From Ceriagrion tenellum (Eukaryota > Arthropoda > Insecta > Odonata > Coenagrionidae), in NCBI GenBank assembly GCA_963169105.1, contig OY720641.1:77327496-77391495 (forward strand): a stretch of 64,000 nt of DNA. Direction: 5' to 3'. Shown one piece after another: positions 24,985 to 36,344 of the stretch. Every line of letters starts with the position of its first letter. The stretch's first letter is position 1. A program made the translations under genes and the position numbers. Below the pieces are notes generated by a model, which ran no database searches, was not told the DNA's origin, and saw only the letters and a program-made list of their open reading frames with translations.

Positions 24985-25226
24985 TTAAGGAGGAATTTTT
25001 TCAGTCTTTTTCAGAGCGACACTGAGAACATTATATGAGTCCTCACTACATCTCTAGGTCTGACAGATGCGACAAAATAAGAGAGATACACTGCCGAACA
25101 GATAAGTACAAAAACTCGTTCTTTCCGCGTACAATAAGTGACCACAATAAAAATTTAGCTCCACTAAATACACTCCTACAATACATGTCATTTTTGCCTC
25201 GCTGGGTATTATGTAGATGTAGATGT
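24985..25226 (+). mobile_element. LINE-A 5'-truncated copy with internal 3' UTR deletion
   Basis: The RT C-terminus is still readable: HYISRSDR-DKIREIHCRTD-YKNSFFPRTISDHNKN, which matches the terminal block (YKNSFFPRTI) of CR1/L2-type reverse transcriptases. The 3' UTR lacks the usual ~90 bp that hold the CACCTCCC and GGCGGCTCGC motifs, yet the copy keeps the TAGATGTAGATG tail at 25213-25226. Confidence 0.85.
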
Positions 25227-25228
25227 TA

Positions 25229-25490
25229 AGTGTGACCTCCGAGCCTCTAAAGGCTCCCAACCTAGTCCTTCCGTCAACTGTATTAATATCTGTTCACTCA
25301 TAGCACTTTTTATAGACGCATATTACTTCCCTTTTTATTATTTCACGAATGAAATCTTTCTGTTCACGGTCTCATGTGGTCGAGGCGTACACAAAATGTG
25401 GTCTAACCGGGGTGGAATCGTTATCCCTATCCTTCACGTTTTCATCCATAGATCGCCCTACTATTCGCTCGCTAGATACTTCGCTAATGC
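25229..25490 (-). mobile_element. Diverged LINE-A relative, inverted, abutting the previous copy
   Basis: Two bases after the tail of the plus-strand copy, sequence resumes in the opposite orientation at the internal CCTCCGAGCCTCTAAAGGCTCCC block. It continues through GTTCACTCATAGCA and GTCTAACC to TTTTCATCC-TAGATCGCCCTACTATTCG, the order seen in the longest LINE-A copies, with many substitutions. Confidence 0.6.
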
Positions 25491-25688
25491 CCCGTTCACA
25501 CTGCTAGCGTACTTCTGATGGTTGGCAGAAATCGCTATGTTAACGCACGTTCGTACCATGGTAACCCATAGTTCACAACCCTGGGACTGAACAGTGGTGG
25601 CGCTGGTGTTGCGAGCAGAAACCGGAAATGACGAATGACGATGATGAAAAAAGGACTATCATAAGGGGAAGTAGATATTGTTACTTAA

Positions 25689-25980
25689 CACTCTGCGTCC
25701 TGGGCTTTAAATTGAAGGTCCTCTCAGAAAAACTGAGGATTTTTCATACTAATCTTGGACTGTGTAAGAAGACTCTTAATTCTAGGTTAATTGAATTTTT
25801 ATGGACAATTAAAATGTATTTTGGCACTCTCTGGCCATATGTATGTCAACCAGAAATACGGCAGCCGTACCATTACGTCCAGCTGCCGTTTAATAATGAT
25901 ATATCTCGGACGTCCTAGTACGTCCATCGTCCTCAGAGAATATAGGAGGACGTACCATTATGTCCATTGCACTCAAAGTG
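25689..25980. mobile_element. TTAA-flanked MITE, 292 bp (piggyBac-like)
   Basis: TTAA at 25685-25688 and 25981-25984 flank the element. Its ends are inverted (CACTCTGCGTCC left; CACTTTGAGTGCA as the complement of the right). Inside, a CGGCAGC...GCTGCCG stem (about 25859-25888) encloses GTACCATTACGTCCA, and related GTACCATTATGTCCA recurs near 25952. There is no transposase. The TTAA target is characteristic of the piggyBac superfamily. Confidence 0.7.
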
Positions 25981-26639
25981 TTAAATAAATAGGCATAGAA
26001 ATGTGTCCTTTGCTTGAAATAACCTTTCGAAAGCCGCAAATGCCACAGGAATATGATATTCCTCATTTCGTTCGCTTGCTCCTTACTTGCTCGTCGCGAT
26101 GCCCTGGTCAGGGTTGAGTTTACGATAGTAGTGTAACTGCGTGCAGAGTTGCTATGTTGGTCCGAACGATAATTGTCTGAACGAGGCATAATTTGTGACG
26201 ACTCCAACTTCTGAATCGCCTTGAGTGCCGCTGTTTTGTGTCCATGTGAACCCATGTCCGGTCTGCTGTGTTTTCTGCGAAGGAATTTTCGTGTCGCGGA
26301 ATTATTTCAAGCCAGCCACGTTCGGGTTAAAAATCTAATCGTTCTCCGGCTGTCGGGCGATTAAAGGTTGCTGCTTCGGTGCTGTCGGAAGTGAGCAGTT
26401 TTCTCTTACGTTCACATTACTTGTTGTCACGGACCACGGTCATGTGAGCTGAGCGTAGTGAAGGAAAAAAGGCCTCTTTTTTATGTGAATTGTTTTCCGT
26501 TCCAGTGGTTATGTCTCCATCTTATGCTATCGACTTGTGGTGAGTTTCGCTATGTACGAAGCTATATGTTATCGTAACGCAAAATACAGACCATTCCGAC
26601 TAGTTACCCTGCTCGATTTCACATTGGCAGAGTAGTATA

Positions 26640-27290
26640 TTTTGTCTCCTTTTTATGTTTTCTTGGCTTAGGTCCCGGTATTCTACCCTTTGTCTTCTGT
26701 GATTTGATGGTTGAGAAATTAAGAACTGGTGTGTTTCAGGACACAGAGAATATTATCATGACGCCTCACTACATCTCTAGGTCTGATAGAAGCGATAAAA
26801 TTAGATAGATACCTACATTACCGAACAGATAGGTACAAGAACTCGTTCTTTCCGCGCACAATAAGCGGCCACAATAAAAACTGAGCGCCACAAAATGCAC
26901 TCCCGTAATACACGTCACCATTTCACCTCCCAAAACCTTCTTCTCCCTTACACCTTTCCACGGCTGGTGAACTAACACACCCTGCCACACACCCATGCGG
27001 CGGCTCTCAGGGTAGTACATAGGTGTTTGATCAATCTTCCCATTTATTTGTACTTCCAGTACCTTTGTTTTCTGTTGTCTATCGCGTCTCAGATTGCATC
27101 CAATAACTTTGTTCATACTAATTTTCAGAGTTGTCATTATCGATCAAATTTCCGCAGGACTTCTACGCTGATTCACTTTTTCCCTTTGATCGTCTTCAAC
27201 TTTTTATGGCATTGCTTTTTGATTTCTTCCAAACTTATTTGTTCTGTTGTAGTTATCGTAGGTCTTTTTTATCTATTTATTAAATAATGA
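26640..27290 (-). repeat. Diverged repeat (copy 1) interrupted by LINE-A
   Basis: TTTTCTTGGCTTAGGTCCCGGTAT near 26657 and the TTTGTACTTCCAGTACCT region near 27047 correspond in order to TTTTCTTGGCTCAGATCC-GTAT near 27323 and TTCTACTTCCAGTGTCT near 27385 in copy 2. Copy 1 is split by the LINE-A insertion at 26707-27025. Its minus strand reads protein-like in pieces. Confidence 0.45.
26707..27025 (+). mobile_element. LINE-A 5'-truncated copy
   Basis: The copy starts at GGTTGAGAAATTAAGAACTGG and holds the RT C-terminal block (TGCCGAACAG-like segment, then TTCTTTCCGCGCACAATAAG near 26844), the CACCATTTCACCTCCC 3' UTR segment and CATGCGGCGGCTCTCAGGGTAGTAC. The tail has decayed to ATAGGTG. The frame is closed by substitutions. 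Confidence 0.85.
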
Positions 27291-27309
27291 CACAATAGGT
27301 ATCTCATTT

Positions 27310-27600
27310 TACCTATTTAAACGTTTTCTTGGCTCAGATCCATGTATACCATCCTTCCTTCCTTCACTATTTTTCCAACCTATTTCTACTTCCAGTGTCT
27401 CTGCTGTGTGTGGTCTGGTGTCTTTGAAAATATCCAGTAGGTTTTCTCCTTCAGCTTGGAATAGTTTTCGGCAAATTTTAACTTATTTTGACCTCCACTG
27501 GTGATTTTTGCATTTGATCCATCCATTTGAATTTCCTTCATAGCACCACTTTTCCTCCCTTTAAATATGTCTCTATCTTGCACTCTAGCTTTTATAAGAA
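27310..27600 (-). repeat. Diverged repeat (copy 2), possible retroelement gene fragment
   Basis: This is the partner of 26640-27290. The minus strand holds a 65-codon frame (27386-27583) containing AMKEIQMDGS and LKFAENYSKL-type text, reminiscent of the linker before the RT domain in some LINEs. That family assignment is a guess. Confidence 0.35.
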
Positions 27601-27910
27601 TTGATAATTTGAAATCTTATACCTTTAAAAAATTGATTGAATGGTCACTTCAAATATTTTACTGTGATATGATTAAAAAATGTGTGTGTGAGCATTTACA
27701 TTGGCTCATAGTTGTCCTGCTAGGTGAGGAAAAAAAGGCTCTTTTTCTTATCGTATTGCAGTTGCACGGAAGAGATAAACGCTTTTCGTCATTCCTTTTC
27801 AATCACTAAACGGGCAAAAGAATAAGCTGCATTGCCATGTAAATTGATTAAAAATGGATCCAGGCGTTTTCATTGTGGACGAGTGGAATCTCGGGTATAT
27901 CTGATATTAA

Positions 27911-28465
27911 GGTAGTTGGAGCGAAATATTATTGTACCAAGAAATCAGTGAATTTTGTCTCATTTTGAAGAAAAATATATCACCCTTCCATTGACATCTA
28001 AAATTCAATTCCTTACCACATTACTTTCCGAGATATTTGCCAGGAAAAACCAGCCTTTTTATGTGGGAAATGGTACGTGTATGCACTCCAGAGAGACACT
28101 TTTCTAATAAATGATGAATTTATAACACCTAGATCTCGTCAAAAAATCAACAGTGTGTAGTTTGTGTGTTTTCTCAACTACTTTTGAAAATTAATCATAT
28201 TGTCACCGCAGTAAATTCTTCGGGATCACAATAAACCTTCCGTTTTAATGGAGTTTCAAACTTACGCGCGAAAAAAATGAGTCAAGTTAAAGACTTATTT
28301 AGATATTTTCATGTTATTACTTACAATTTCTGTAATATTAAACTATATTATTACACCATTAATAATGCAATATTTAATTCGTGTCTCTCACTGCTGGTGA
28401 AATTAACACGTATAATTCGAATATGGTCTCTACTATGACTAGGGAACAATCTCGCTCGCACTATA
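27911..28465. mobile_element. ~555-bp TTAA element, copy 1 (non-autonomous DNA transposon)
   Basis: TTAA lies directly before 27911 and directly after 28465. The ends are imperfect inverted repeats with the core TAGT-NN-GAGCGARAT. The interior matches 34226-34779 almost base for base over long blocks, such as TTGAAAATTAATCATATTGTC and GTCACCGCAGTAAATTCTTC. There is no coding capacity. The target site and ends fit a piggyBac-type mover, but the GG start is atypical, so the superfamily is uncertain. Confidence 0.8.
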
Positions 28466-28518
28466 TTAAGTCCGATGCCCTGGATCTCATGATTTTAGGA
28501 ACTGTGTGTGTCAGAGAA

Positions 28519-28636
28519 TGGTCGACAACGTTTCTCCATCTTTACTGGAGGCTTCTTCAAGTTTAAGTGATATTGTGCCTTCCTTCACTTAGGCCTGTTT
28601 ACGCCTCCTGCAACGGAAGAGAAACGTTGTCAACCA
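28519..28636. repeat. Foldback: two ~51-bp inverted arms, 16-bp loop
   Basis: Arm 28519-28569 (GGTCGACAACGTTTCTC...CTGGAGGC...TTTAAGTG) is complementary in order to arm 28586-28636 (CACTTAGGC...GCCTCC...GAGAAACGTTGTCAACC). The outer 17 bp pair almost perfectly. It could be a short foldback element or a structured transcript. Confidence 0.7.
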
Positions 28637-28639
28637 ATC

Positions 28640-29984
28640 GCTGAAGCTCGCAGTTGAGCCTGAAGACATAGGATCCAGTTCATCAAGCCACTGCGGAAGC
28701 CTGCGCTCCAAAAAATCCAACGCTATTTTCCCCCTTCTTATGCGTGTGAAGGTTTCTTCCGTGATTCGTTGTCGTTTGTTAAATTTGCTCGACGTCTTCC
28801 GTGTCGAGCCACCTTCACAGCCCCACTACCGACCAGTGGAAGGCTATGAGACTTCGCTTCAGTTCGGTGCTCCCAAGGGATCAAAACGGGGGCGGTCTCG
28901 GCTTTTGGGACCAGTCAATTGTGGCCCATCTTGAATTGAAGGGGTTTTTCGGCCTCCGAGGGGCAGGAGGGGGGTTGGGATGGCTGCCGTGTTGAGGGGG
29001 CGCTCTCAATCTCGATTGAATCGGTGGCCGCTTTAATAGGGGACGAATCACTTCTCATGCGCGAGGGGCTAGGATCGTTGTTTTCGTCCTGCTACGTTTT
29101 TAATCGCGTGTCTCGACCTTTGTCCGCTAGTAATGGTAGCGTCAGTTTCTCACATTGCCCTCTTCGTCTTCATCACGTGAATGTCTGTGCGTGATTGACG
29201 CCGTATATTCAAATTTGTCCGTATCGGTGTACGTTTGGTATTTGACAGTGAAATGTAGGTATAGTGCGAAGCATAGAAGTTCTTCCGTGTAATCTTGTGG
29301 AGACTCTTGCCGTTTGTAATATTCATTTTGTTTCGCCAAGTTGTGCCTTCCTTGAATACTCATGTTTATGTGTTATGTATGAGATGGTTTCAGTTGTCCC
29401 TTATTTAACGTAAATCTTGACATGGCTATAATGAGAAGCACTTTAATTTAGGGTTATTATGTATCTGTTTCGTGAGAAATCCCCATTCTAGGTATGTGTA
29501 ATAGAAAGAATCGTATTTTCATTACTCATGACAAGGATGTATGAATACATTGCTGCTCATTTCCCTCACTTTTTATTGTTAGATCTGGCCGTTTTCGATT
29601 GTTTAACGTCCGTCACCTCATAATAAAAGGTGAAGGTGGATGAATGCGGGTCTACCTTTGATTATAATGTGGCGTAGATGTGAAGCCATTCAAACCTGTC
29701 GGGTACAAAAACTGAAAAGTGAAAAATCACCCTATATTTTTGATCATCTGACACGTAATGAGATAGTGCTGCAAAGTTATGTCATTCACAATGGCTCCTC
29801 TCGTGTATGTCATGTATGTTCATCTCAAACTCGTTATAATCTTGAGGTCCCAATCTCAAGTAACGGCCTGTTTAATCCGTAAGGCGACCGACCACAACTG
29901 AGGTATTATGCGCCGTAATGGATGTGTTGTTAAGAGTAGACTTACATGGGGGATGAAGCAAGTGTGTAGGGAAACCGTCGTTGG
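28640..29984. other. No recognised feature
   Basis: CpG-rich intronic sequence. The G-rich stretch near 28870-29010 has frames open on both strands without homology I can name. Confidence 0.5.
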
Positions 29985-30145
29985 CCTTCCTTAAAGGGCT
30001 CGTAAGTCCCAACCTAATGACATCGGACGGAGGACATGGCACACAAGTGAGGGAGAGTTTCTAACGAATAACCTGAGCCACTGCAGGATTTGAACCAGGG
30101 ACCTCCGGCGAAAATTCAGCTTCGCAATCATCTTAGCGACGTAAT
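29985..30145 (-). mobile_element. tRNA-derived SINE relic, minus strand
   Basis: On the minus strand GGTTCAAATCC (30086-30096 complement, B box) follows a tRNA-like stretch containing GATGATTGCGAAGC and CGCCGGAGGTCCC. A fold to a functional tRNA is not evident. The body toward 29985 has no tail. Confidence 0.5.
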
Positions 30146-32781
30146 TTTCCTACCTCTTGATATAGTAATGACGGCATATGTTCTAGGTCCGTCCATAAAT
30201 TAACGAAATTCTGATTTATTATTTTGACTATTCTAACTCCGCACCTTTTTTCCTTCGAAGTTCTTTGATCTCTTGTCCCTATACTTGTCCCAGCGGTGTT
30301 TCCAATTCACAAAGCAGCCGTCGAAAGCTTAATTTATTTACATACATTATCTCGTTTTGTGCAAGTGGATTGGGTCTAGTGACACAACATCTCTTAGCAT
30401 GGTATCCAAAATCTTACATGTTTGGAATGTCCTCGGATGCCCTTGACCGATTTGATTGAGTAATCCGTGGAGTCAGAAAGGCGTCCTTTTAGCGCTGTTT
30501 TTGATTTTGAAAATAAGGGAAAATGGCTGCGAGCCAGGTCGTGGTGGGTAGCGTGGTTAGAGGATGACAGTCGACTGATTTCTGGCACAGAAATCGCGAA
30601 TTCACGAGGCTAAGTGAGCAGTCGAGTTGTCATAGTGAAATTAGTATTTCACTTCAGATTGGATGCAGGCTGAGATTTGCATTTTATTTTGATTTATGTC
30701 TTCTATCATTGCAGCTCTGATTCTGAGAGATTTTATTTTTGATCAACCCATCGTCCAAGTCCTGCGGAACAACAATTAAAGCCCGTTTAAGTTGAGCAAG
30801 TTCTCAAATAAGTCTCCGCAAAGTCTATGTTGTTAGTCATTCTTGTCCAGTCTTATCTAGATGGAAATAGCGAATAAGTTAAATTAATTAATTAAATTAA
30901 TAATAATAATAATAGAAAGCGATGTAAATATTTTAAGGGTCTTGTGACGAAGTAGTTCATAAAAGAAAGGATTACAAGTTTTTAATATTTATTAGCCGTG
31001 CTAATAACTTTTGTTTTGTTCAGAGGAGCACATTCATTGTAGCATGGCTAAGGATTGTTTTAATAAGCGTGGACAGAAAGTAAATGCCTGAATTTGTTAA
31101 CCTCCTTTGCAGTTAGAAGTGTTTTTTTAACAATAATTAACAGTTATCATAGGGTCCATTTTTCCCGAAAATTGTGTTTTTAGTCCAGTTCCTCAAGATA
31201 CTTGGACTTCTTATCGTCGTCGACAAAAGTATGCGTCCTTATTATGTTGTTCTTTCTAGAAAATGCTGCGATTGGATTGTAATTCGGTTTGGGTGAGTTT
31301 CTGTCTGTTTCAACTTTCTGGTTGCATTTTGTGTGGAACAAAGTATGAGGAGAAACAATATGAATTTCTTGGTGATTGAGCATTGGCCTTTTTTCCTTTC
31401 GAATGTTAACATAGATTCTTGCGCCAAACTGGTCTCGCTTTGAAGTTCAATTTCTTATGTTATAATAATAATATTATGCTTATTTAAGAGATCAGTTACA
31501 TGAGGAAGTAACTATAAAAGATGTAAGGCACGTCAATATAATTATACACTAGATGAAACAGGTACAAATATAATACAACGGGTTCACACAGCATATCATA
31601 CATACCCATTCAGCATATCGTGGACAATAATAAATCACAAATTAATATTACAATATGTTATGAAAGTTTCACAAAATAAGAAACTATTCACGTTTCTTGG
31701 TCGTATTGTCACTCATGTATGTATCTACAACAGAATATTATTGCTTTTGCAATGAACACTCTTTTAGTTTAGCCTTAAGGGTGTTGGTGTTATGTTTGAT
31801 AATGTCTATTGTGTTTGGTATAATGGAGGATTTCTTTTAAAATAGTTTCTCCTGATTTCTCTATTGTATTACGGCAAACTGTAATTGTTGCGTTTCTGGT
31901 TGCGTTTTTTACTATAGTTTCATGCATTTTTAGAAATCTCTCTCGCTGCTCAACTGCCTTATGAACCTGTGCGGAGAAGTTGGCGATTGATGGAGTAGGA
32001 GCTGTAGCCGCACTCAATTAATTCACTCAAGTCTTGAGACGCAGTCGAAAATCTCTTCTCCGCTTCGGCTGCTCGGCTCGATGACTCGGCAGACATTCTC
32101 ACAAGTCATCGGCGTCTACGGATTCAGTTATTTCCTGCTCTCCTTCGCCAGTCAAAACCGCCCGTTACATGTTCCTTCCCCCGCCCTCCTGAGAATTTCG
32201 CTCTCAACTTCCTTTAGGCTGCCAATGAAGGAAGAATGTACGACTGTAAGGTAGAGGCAGGCATCTCGATCCACTTAGCACCGTGCCTGCCAGCCGAACG
32301 TACATGGCTGGAAGTGATTTTCTGCTAGATTTGCTTTGATGGTATGTGCTTGTCATAAATACACACCTAACATGCCGTTCCCTTTCGGGTTAGCATCGTC
32401 AGAAGAGCACAATTCTCGGAGTTAGACTTTAAAAACTGGCTTCGATTTTAATAGTTTCCTCCAGATTGTCCTATTCTTGCAAACCTCTTGTACTTCTGCC
32501 TCATTTATGGTCTTATACATTCACTCTTCTCCTATTCTTAAGGCGGTTGGAGCGGTGTTCGTGGGTCAATGCGTGCGCATTTTAATAACTTTTCATGAGC
32601 GTCGAAAAAATTCTTGGATTATACTCCACCTAAGTACTTACGTTTCCCTGCATGACTCTTGTGACTTGCTTACATAGTTACATTATAGATTAGTAGTTTA
32701 TGTACCATTTGTATCATACCCTTATTATGGTATTGCTAGTGAAAGTTATTTTCTTCACTCCAGTTCATGTTAGTGATTAGT
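30146..32781. other. No recognised gene; one AT microsatellite
   Basis: A (TTAA)n/(ATAATA)n-like simple stretch lies at about 30873-30914. Otherwise I see AT-rich intron only. A minus-strand frame at 31790-32017 is unrecognised. Confidence 0.5.
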
Positions 32782-32838
32782 TCCCCCCCTGCCAAACACC
32801 CTTGTGGTGGCTTGCAGGGTAAAAAGTAGATGTACATC
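32782..32838 (+). mobile_element. LINE-A 3'-terminal scrap
   Basis: CCCCCTGCC-AACACCCTTGTGGTGGCTTGCAGGGTA is followed by GTAGATGTACATC, which is the last ~55 bp of LINE-A including a decayed tail. Confidence 0.65.
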
Positions 32839-34225
32839 AGCTACACCGTTAAATAATCCATGTACCAATAGAAATTATGCAAGTTTTATGCTTCCAAAAT
32901 TTCGTCTTGAAAACACAGTTATGACTTGTATTTACGGTGCGGAATTCAAAATTAAAGCGGAAATCTTTCGCAAATACGTATTTTTAATTCGTTATGATAT
33001 ATTTATACATGCTAGCCACCATTATATTAAATTGAAAAGTATTATATCATGTTTAGGAGAAAATCTGTACCAATAGAATCCAATTATTTCAAAATATATG
33101 CCAAGTGCCATAAAGCTACGTTTTAAAATTAAATTAAATTTCCGAGAAACTGTATCGGTAACTTGCATATTTTTCACTTTTATCTTTCAATATTGCTAAT
33201 TAGAACATGTATGCAAAGTTACACGCAAATCTGTATGCACACGAAAATCGTTCCAAGTACCTTAAGAGTCATTTCCGCTACATTCACCCGTGACATCCTC
33301 GGTCTACCCCTTCCTCCCACTCACTGTCATGTATCTGCCGCACACCCTTGGCGTTGCAAGTGTATTATGGGGTAGATATATTATGTAGCTGTATCTATTT
33401 ATTTGTACGACTCTCATCCTTTCTCTAAAAATGGCCTAACCTAGGAAGTATGCTCTTTTCATACACATCCATTCCATACTCTCTACTTAACCACGTCTCC
33501 CGCCTACGTATACCGGAAACGCTTCTCGTATTACTCATATTCTCTGTATTTAGCCGCTACTTATGTTTATCTTGGCATACCCAGGTTTTCCCGTCAAATA
33601 AAATTCAGTGGGGAGGAGTTCACTTCTTTACATCGCGATATGTGTCATTCGAAGATGAAACGTTCTCTCTGTACTGGTGTCATTGTGGCGATCTTGTGCA
33701 GGCAGTCATGTGGAATTTAAGTTTACATCTGCTACTCCGAGTTGTGAAATGTATGCTTGTTTTCGAAACTTGTAAGCCCGACCTGTCTGTTTCTACAAAT
33801 GGTAGTCACTTATAAATCAATTTAGAGGTCATCCTTCTGGAAATTCGGCGATATGAACGATTTTATCTGATGATGTTAGCTTTAGCCGAAAACTCGCATT
33901 CGCTTGGGATCTTTTACGGTAAGTTACCGCATTAAAATATTTTTCAGCGCATATTCAATCGTTTGTTTAACCCAAAAACGTTGCACCAACTTTTGAATTG
34001 GAAATACTGCAAGGTACGCACCGAAAATATATCGTTAACATCAAAATACGAGATATTTATGGTCTTTATTAGGTCCGCCTTTTTTTTGGACCAGTAAAAG
34101 TCTTCGGTTTGGTATATCTGAGTAACACATCCACCTTATGAAATGATCACGTGACTTATAACTAGTAGACTTGTAGCTCTGAGAAACATACCCCTGGAAT
34201 CATAGGATCGAGAATAGATTATTAA
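32839..34225. other. No recognised feature
   Basis: AT-rich intron. A weak resemblance to the LINE-A tail near 33340-33385 was not strong enough to call. Confidence 0.45.
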
Positions 34226-34779
34226 GGTAGTTTGAGCGAAATATTATTGTACCAAGAAATCAATGAATTTTGTCTATTTTTAAGAAAAATATATAACACC
34301 CTTCCATTGACATCTAAAATTCAATCCCTTACCACATTACTTTCCGAGATATTTGCCAAAAAACTACCAGCCCTTTTTTATGGGAAATGGTACGTTTATG
34401 CACTCCAGAGAGACCTTATTTAACAAATGTGACATTTCCTACGCTTAGATCTCGTCCGAAAATCAACAGTGTGTAGTTTGTGTGTTTTCTCAACTACTTT
34501 TGAAAATTAATCATATTGTCACCGCAGTAAATTCTTCAAGATCACAATAAACATTCCGTTTGGATGGAGTTTCAAACGCACCGCGTGAAAGAAATGAGTC
34601 AAGTTAAAGACTTTAGATATTTTCATGTTATTACTTACAATTTCTGTCGTGTAAAACAATATCATTGCAGCATTAATATTGCAATATTTAATTCGTGTGT
34701 CCCGCAGCTGGTGAAATTAAAACGTATAATTCGAATATGGTCTCTATTATGATTACCGAACTATCTCGTTCGCACTACC
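34226..34779. mobile_element. ~555-bp TTAA element, copy 2
   Basis: TTAA precedes the left end (34222-34225); the right side reads TTTA, one change from TTAA. The terminal repeats GGTAGTTTGAGCGAAAT and the complement of ATCTCGTTCGCACTACC are clearly inverted copies. It is co-linear with copy 1 (554 versus 555 bp) and with copy 3. Confidence 0.85.
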
Positions 34780-34780
34780 T

Positions 34781-34925
34781 TTAGAGTATTTTATTTACAA
34801 ATGTTTGGTTTGGTTTTTTTAGCAGTGGCCGTATGACGTTTTAGTCGGAAGTTTTCTTCATTAATTTAGATTGTAATTTAAGTCATGTTCTCGAAATTCC
34901 AATTTTTCCTGACACCAGAGCTGTT
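34781..34925 (+). repeat. Duplicated flank, copy A
   Basis: The sequence after the TTAA element (AGAGTATTT..., TATGACGTTTTAGTCG, ATTGTAATTTAAGTCATGTTCTCGAAATT) is matched in order at 36345-36510. Both copies follow a TTAA-inserted element. Confidence 0.7.
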
Positions 34926-35009
34926 TTAGTTTATGACTCATTTAATCCAGAGGTTAGCATGGTGATACAAGTATAGGAATAAGGGCGCTAGCCTGTCAAA
35001 CTTAGTGTC

Positions 35010-35260
35010 TTATCGCGATTCCTGCTTTTCTAATCGCTAATCGTTCGCGGGAAAAGGACACTTTTCATGCCCGTTCTAGAGTAGTTGATTTTTTCAACTT
35101 TTTTCGTTCTTGATCAAATCTACCGATATCTAACGGAATTGATTGAATGTCTTTTGACATTATCAGAAAATAGATTTTCCTCGAAGTTTGGTACGTAATC
35201 GGTTTGTTCCATATTTTTAACTACGGTCTGATAGCGATTCCCATCCTGTTTCATTTGACA
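35010..35260 (+). repeat. Third copy of the arm repeat seen at 45.0 and 46.0 kb
   Basis: TCGCGGGAAAA, TCTACCG, GAAAATAGA and the exact block ACGGTCTGATAGCGATTCCCAT (35223-35244) occur in the same order as at 45955-46143. The copy is diverged but co-linear with the right arm of the inverted repeat. Confidence 0.5.
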
Positions 35261-35666
35261 CACAGGGTAAACTGATAAGATTAGCATGTAGTGATTCAGG
35301 CATGAACTCGATTGGACGGAATATTAGTCAGCTGGAAACCGTAAATGGCTGACTAGGTTCTCTGTTTCGACAGAGCAGGACGGAAGAAGTTCCCGCAGCA
35401 TTTTTAATTGAACTTAATAAGCGTCTGTCATGGTAGATTTAGACCACCGAAATGAATTATGTGGAATGCTGAGATAACGTTTAAAGTAAAAGCTCGTGAC
35501 GTAGAGGATTAAGTCGGCGTTTTGTTCCATTCCAATCCTCTTCTGGCCTAGAAATAAAAAATACATCTCTTGAATACAGGTATAAATGTAAAGCATTGAG
35601 CATGGATCATTGGAGGAGGAATACTTTTTTTTTGGAAAAAGGAGTATCATGTGAGACTTAACTTTT

Positions 35667-35796
35667 GAGTCCAATATCTTAAGCACTTATTGTTTAGTCT
35701 TCCTCTCCGTCCGCCTCACCTTCTCCATCCTTCTCCACACCCACATCTCAAATGCCTGCAGCCTATTCTCGTCCTCCTTTCTGAGGGTCCACGTGA
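35667..35796 (-). mobile_element. LINE-B reverse transcriptase C-terminal fragment
   Basis: The minus strand reads an uninterrupted run of about 35 codons: TWTLRKEDENRLQAFEMWV then WRRMEKVRRTERKTKQ, then a stop followed by VLKIL. The spacing TWT-x-D-RL-AFEMW-WRRM-TERKT is the hallmark of the C-terminal region of many invertebrate non-LTR reverse transcriptases. Both ends are cut and no catalytic YxDD box remains. Confidence 0.85.
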
Positions 35797-36141
35797 CTTA
35801 ACTGGTGTGCTAAATATGTTTATAAACTGGGCGTCTTTTTAGGGCAGTAAAGAGATAGAGTGGTCTATTTGTGGTATTACCATAAGAGTTTTCGTTCTGG
35901 TTAACAAGGATTAACAATACTGTCTCAGGACTGTTTTGGTGGAACTTATACTGTAAGAAAGAAAGTTTTTGGCTTGCTAATTATTTTAAACATCGAAAAC
36001 AGTCGTATTAAATAATTTTCTGCCGAAAATGGATTTGGGAGCTTCTTTTGTAATGTCACAAGTATTACAAGAATAACAAATAAAGTGCGATTAGCGTGTT
36101 TAGCCTAAACTGGAAAAATACGTAGGATGATAGATTATTAA

Positions 36142-36342
36142 GGCAGATTTACACGATACATTTTATTGTACAAACGAATGTATCATAGAATGTGCAAGAA
36201 AATGAATGGAATTAGAGCAGTTTTTATTTCCCGTTCAGTCATTCAGACAATCATACAATTTACCGCTTTACACTGTACAATTTTCCTTATATAAGAGTTC
36301 ATGCATTTGTTTGTACAATATAATGTACCATGTAAAGCGGCC
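36142..36342. mobile_element. 201-bp MITE with ~42-bp terminal inverted repeats
   Basis: The left end GGCAGATTTACACGATACAT and following bases pair with the complement of the right end (GGCCGCTTTACATGGTACAT...), about 35 of 42 positions agreeing and including the perfect inner block TATTGTACAAAC. TTAA lies before it and TTCA after it. The interior lacks coding capacity. Confidence 0.85.
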
Positions 36343-36344
36343 TT

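Noticed and set aside
33300..33390. Possible extra LINE-A tail
   Set aside because: Only GCCGCACACCCTTGGCG and GGGGTAGATAT vaguely match; below what I can support.
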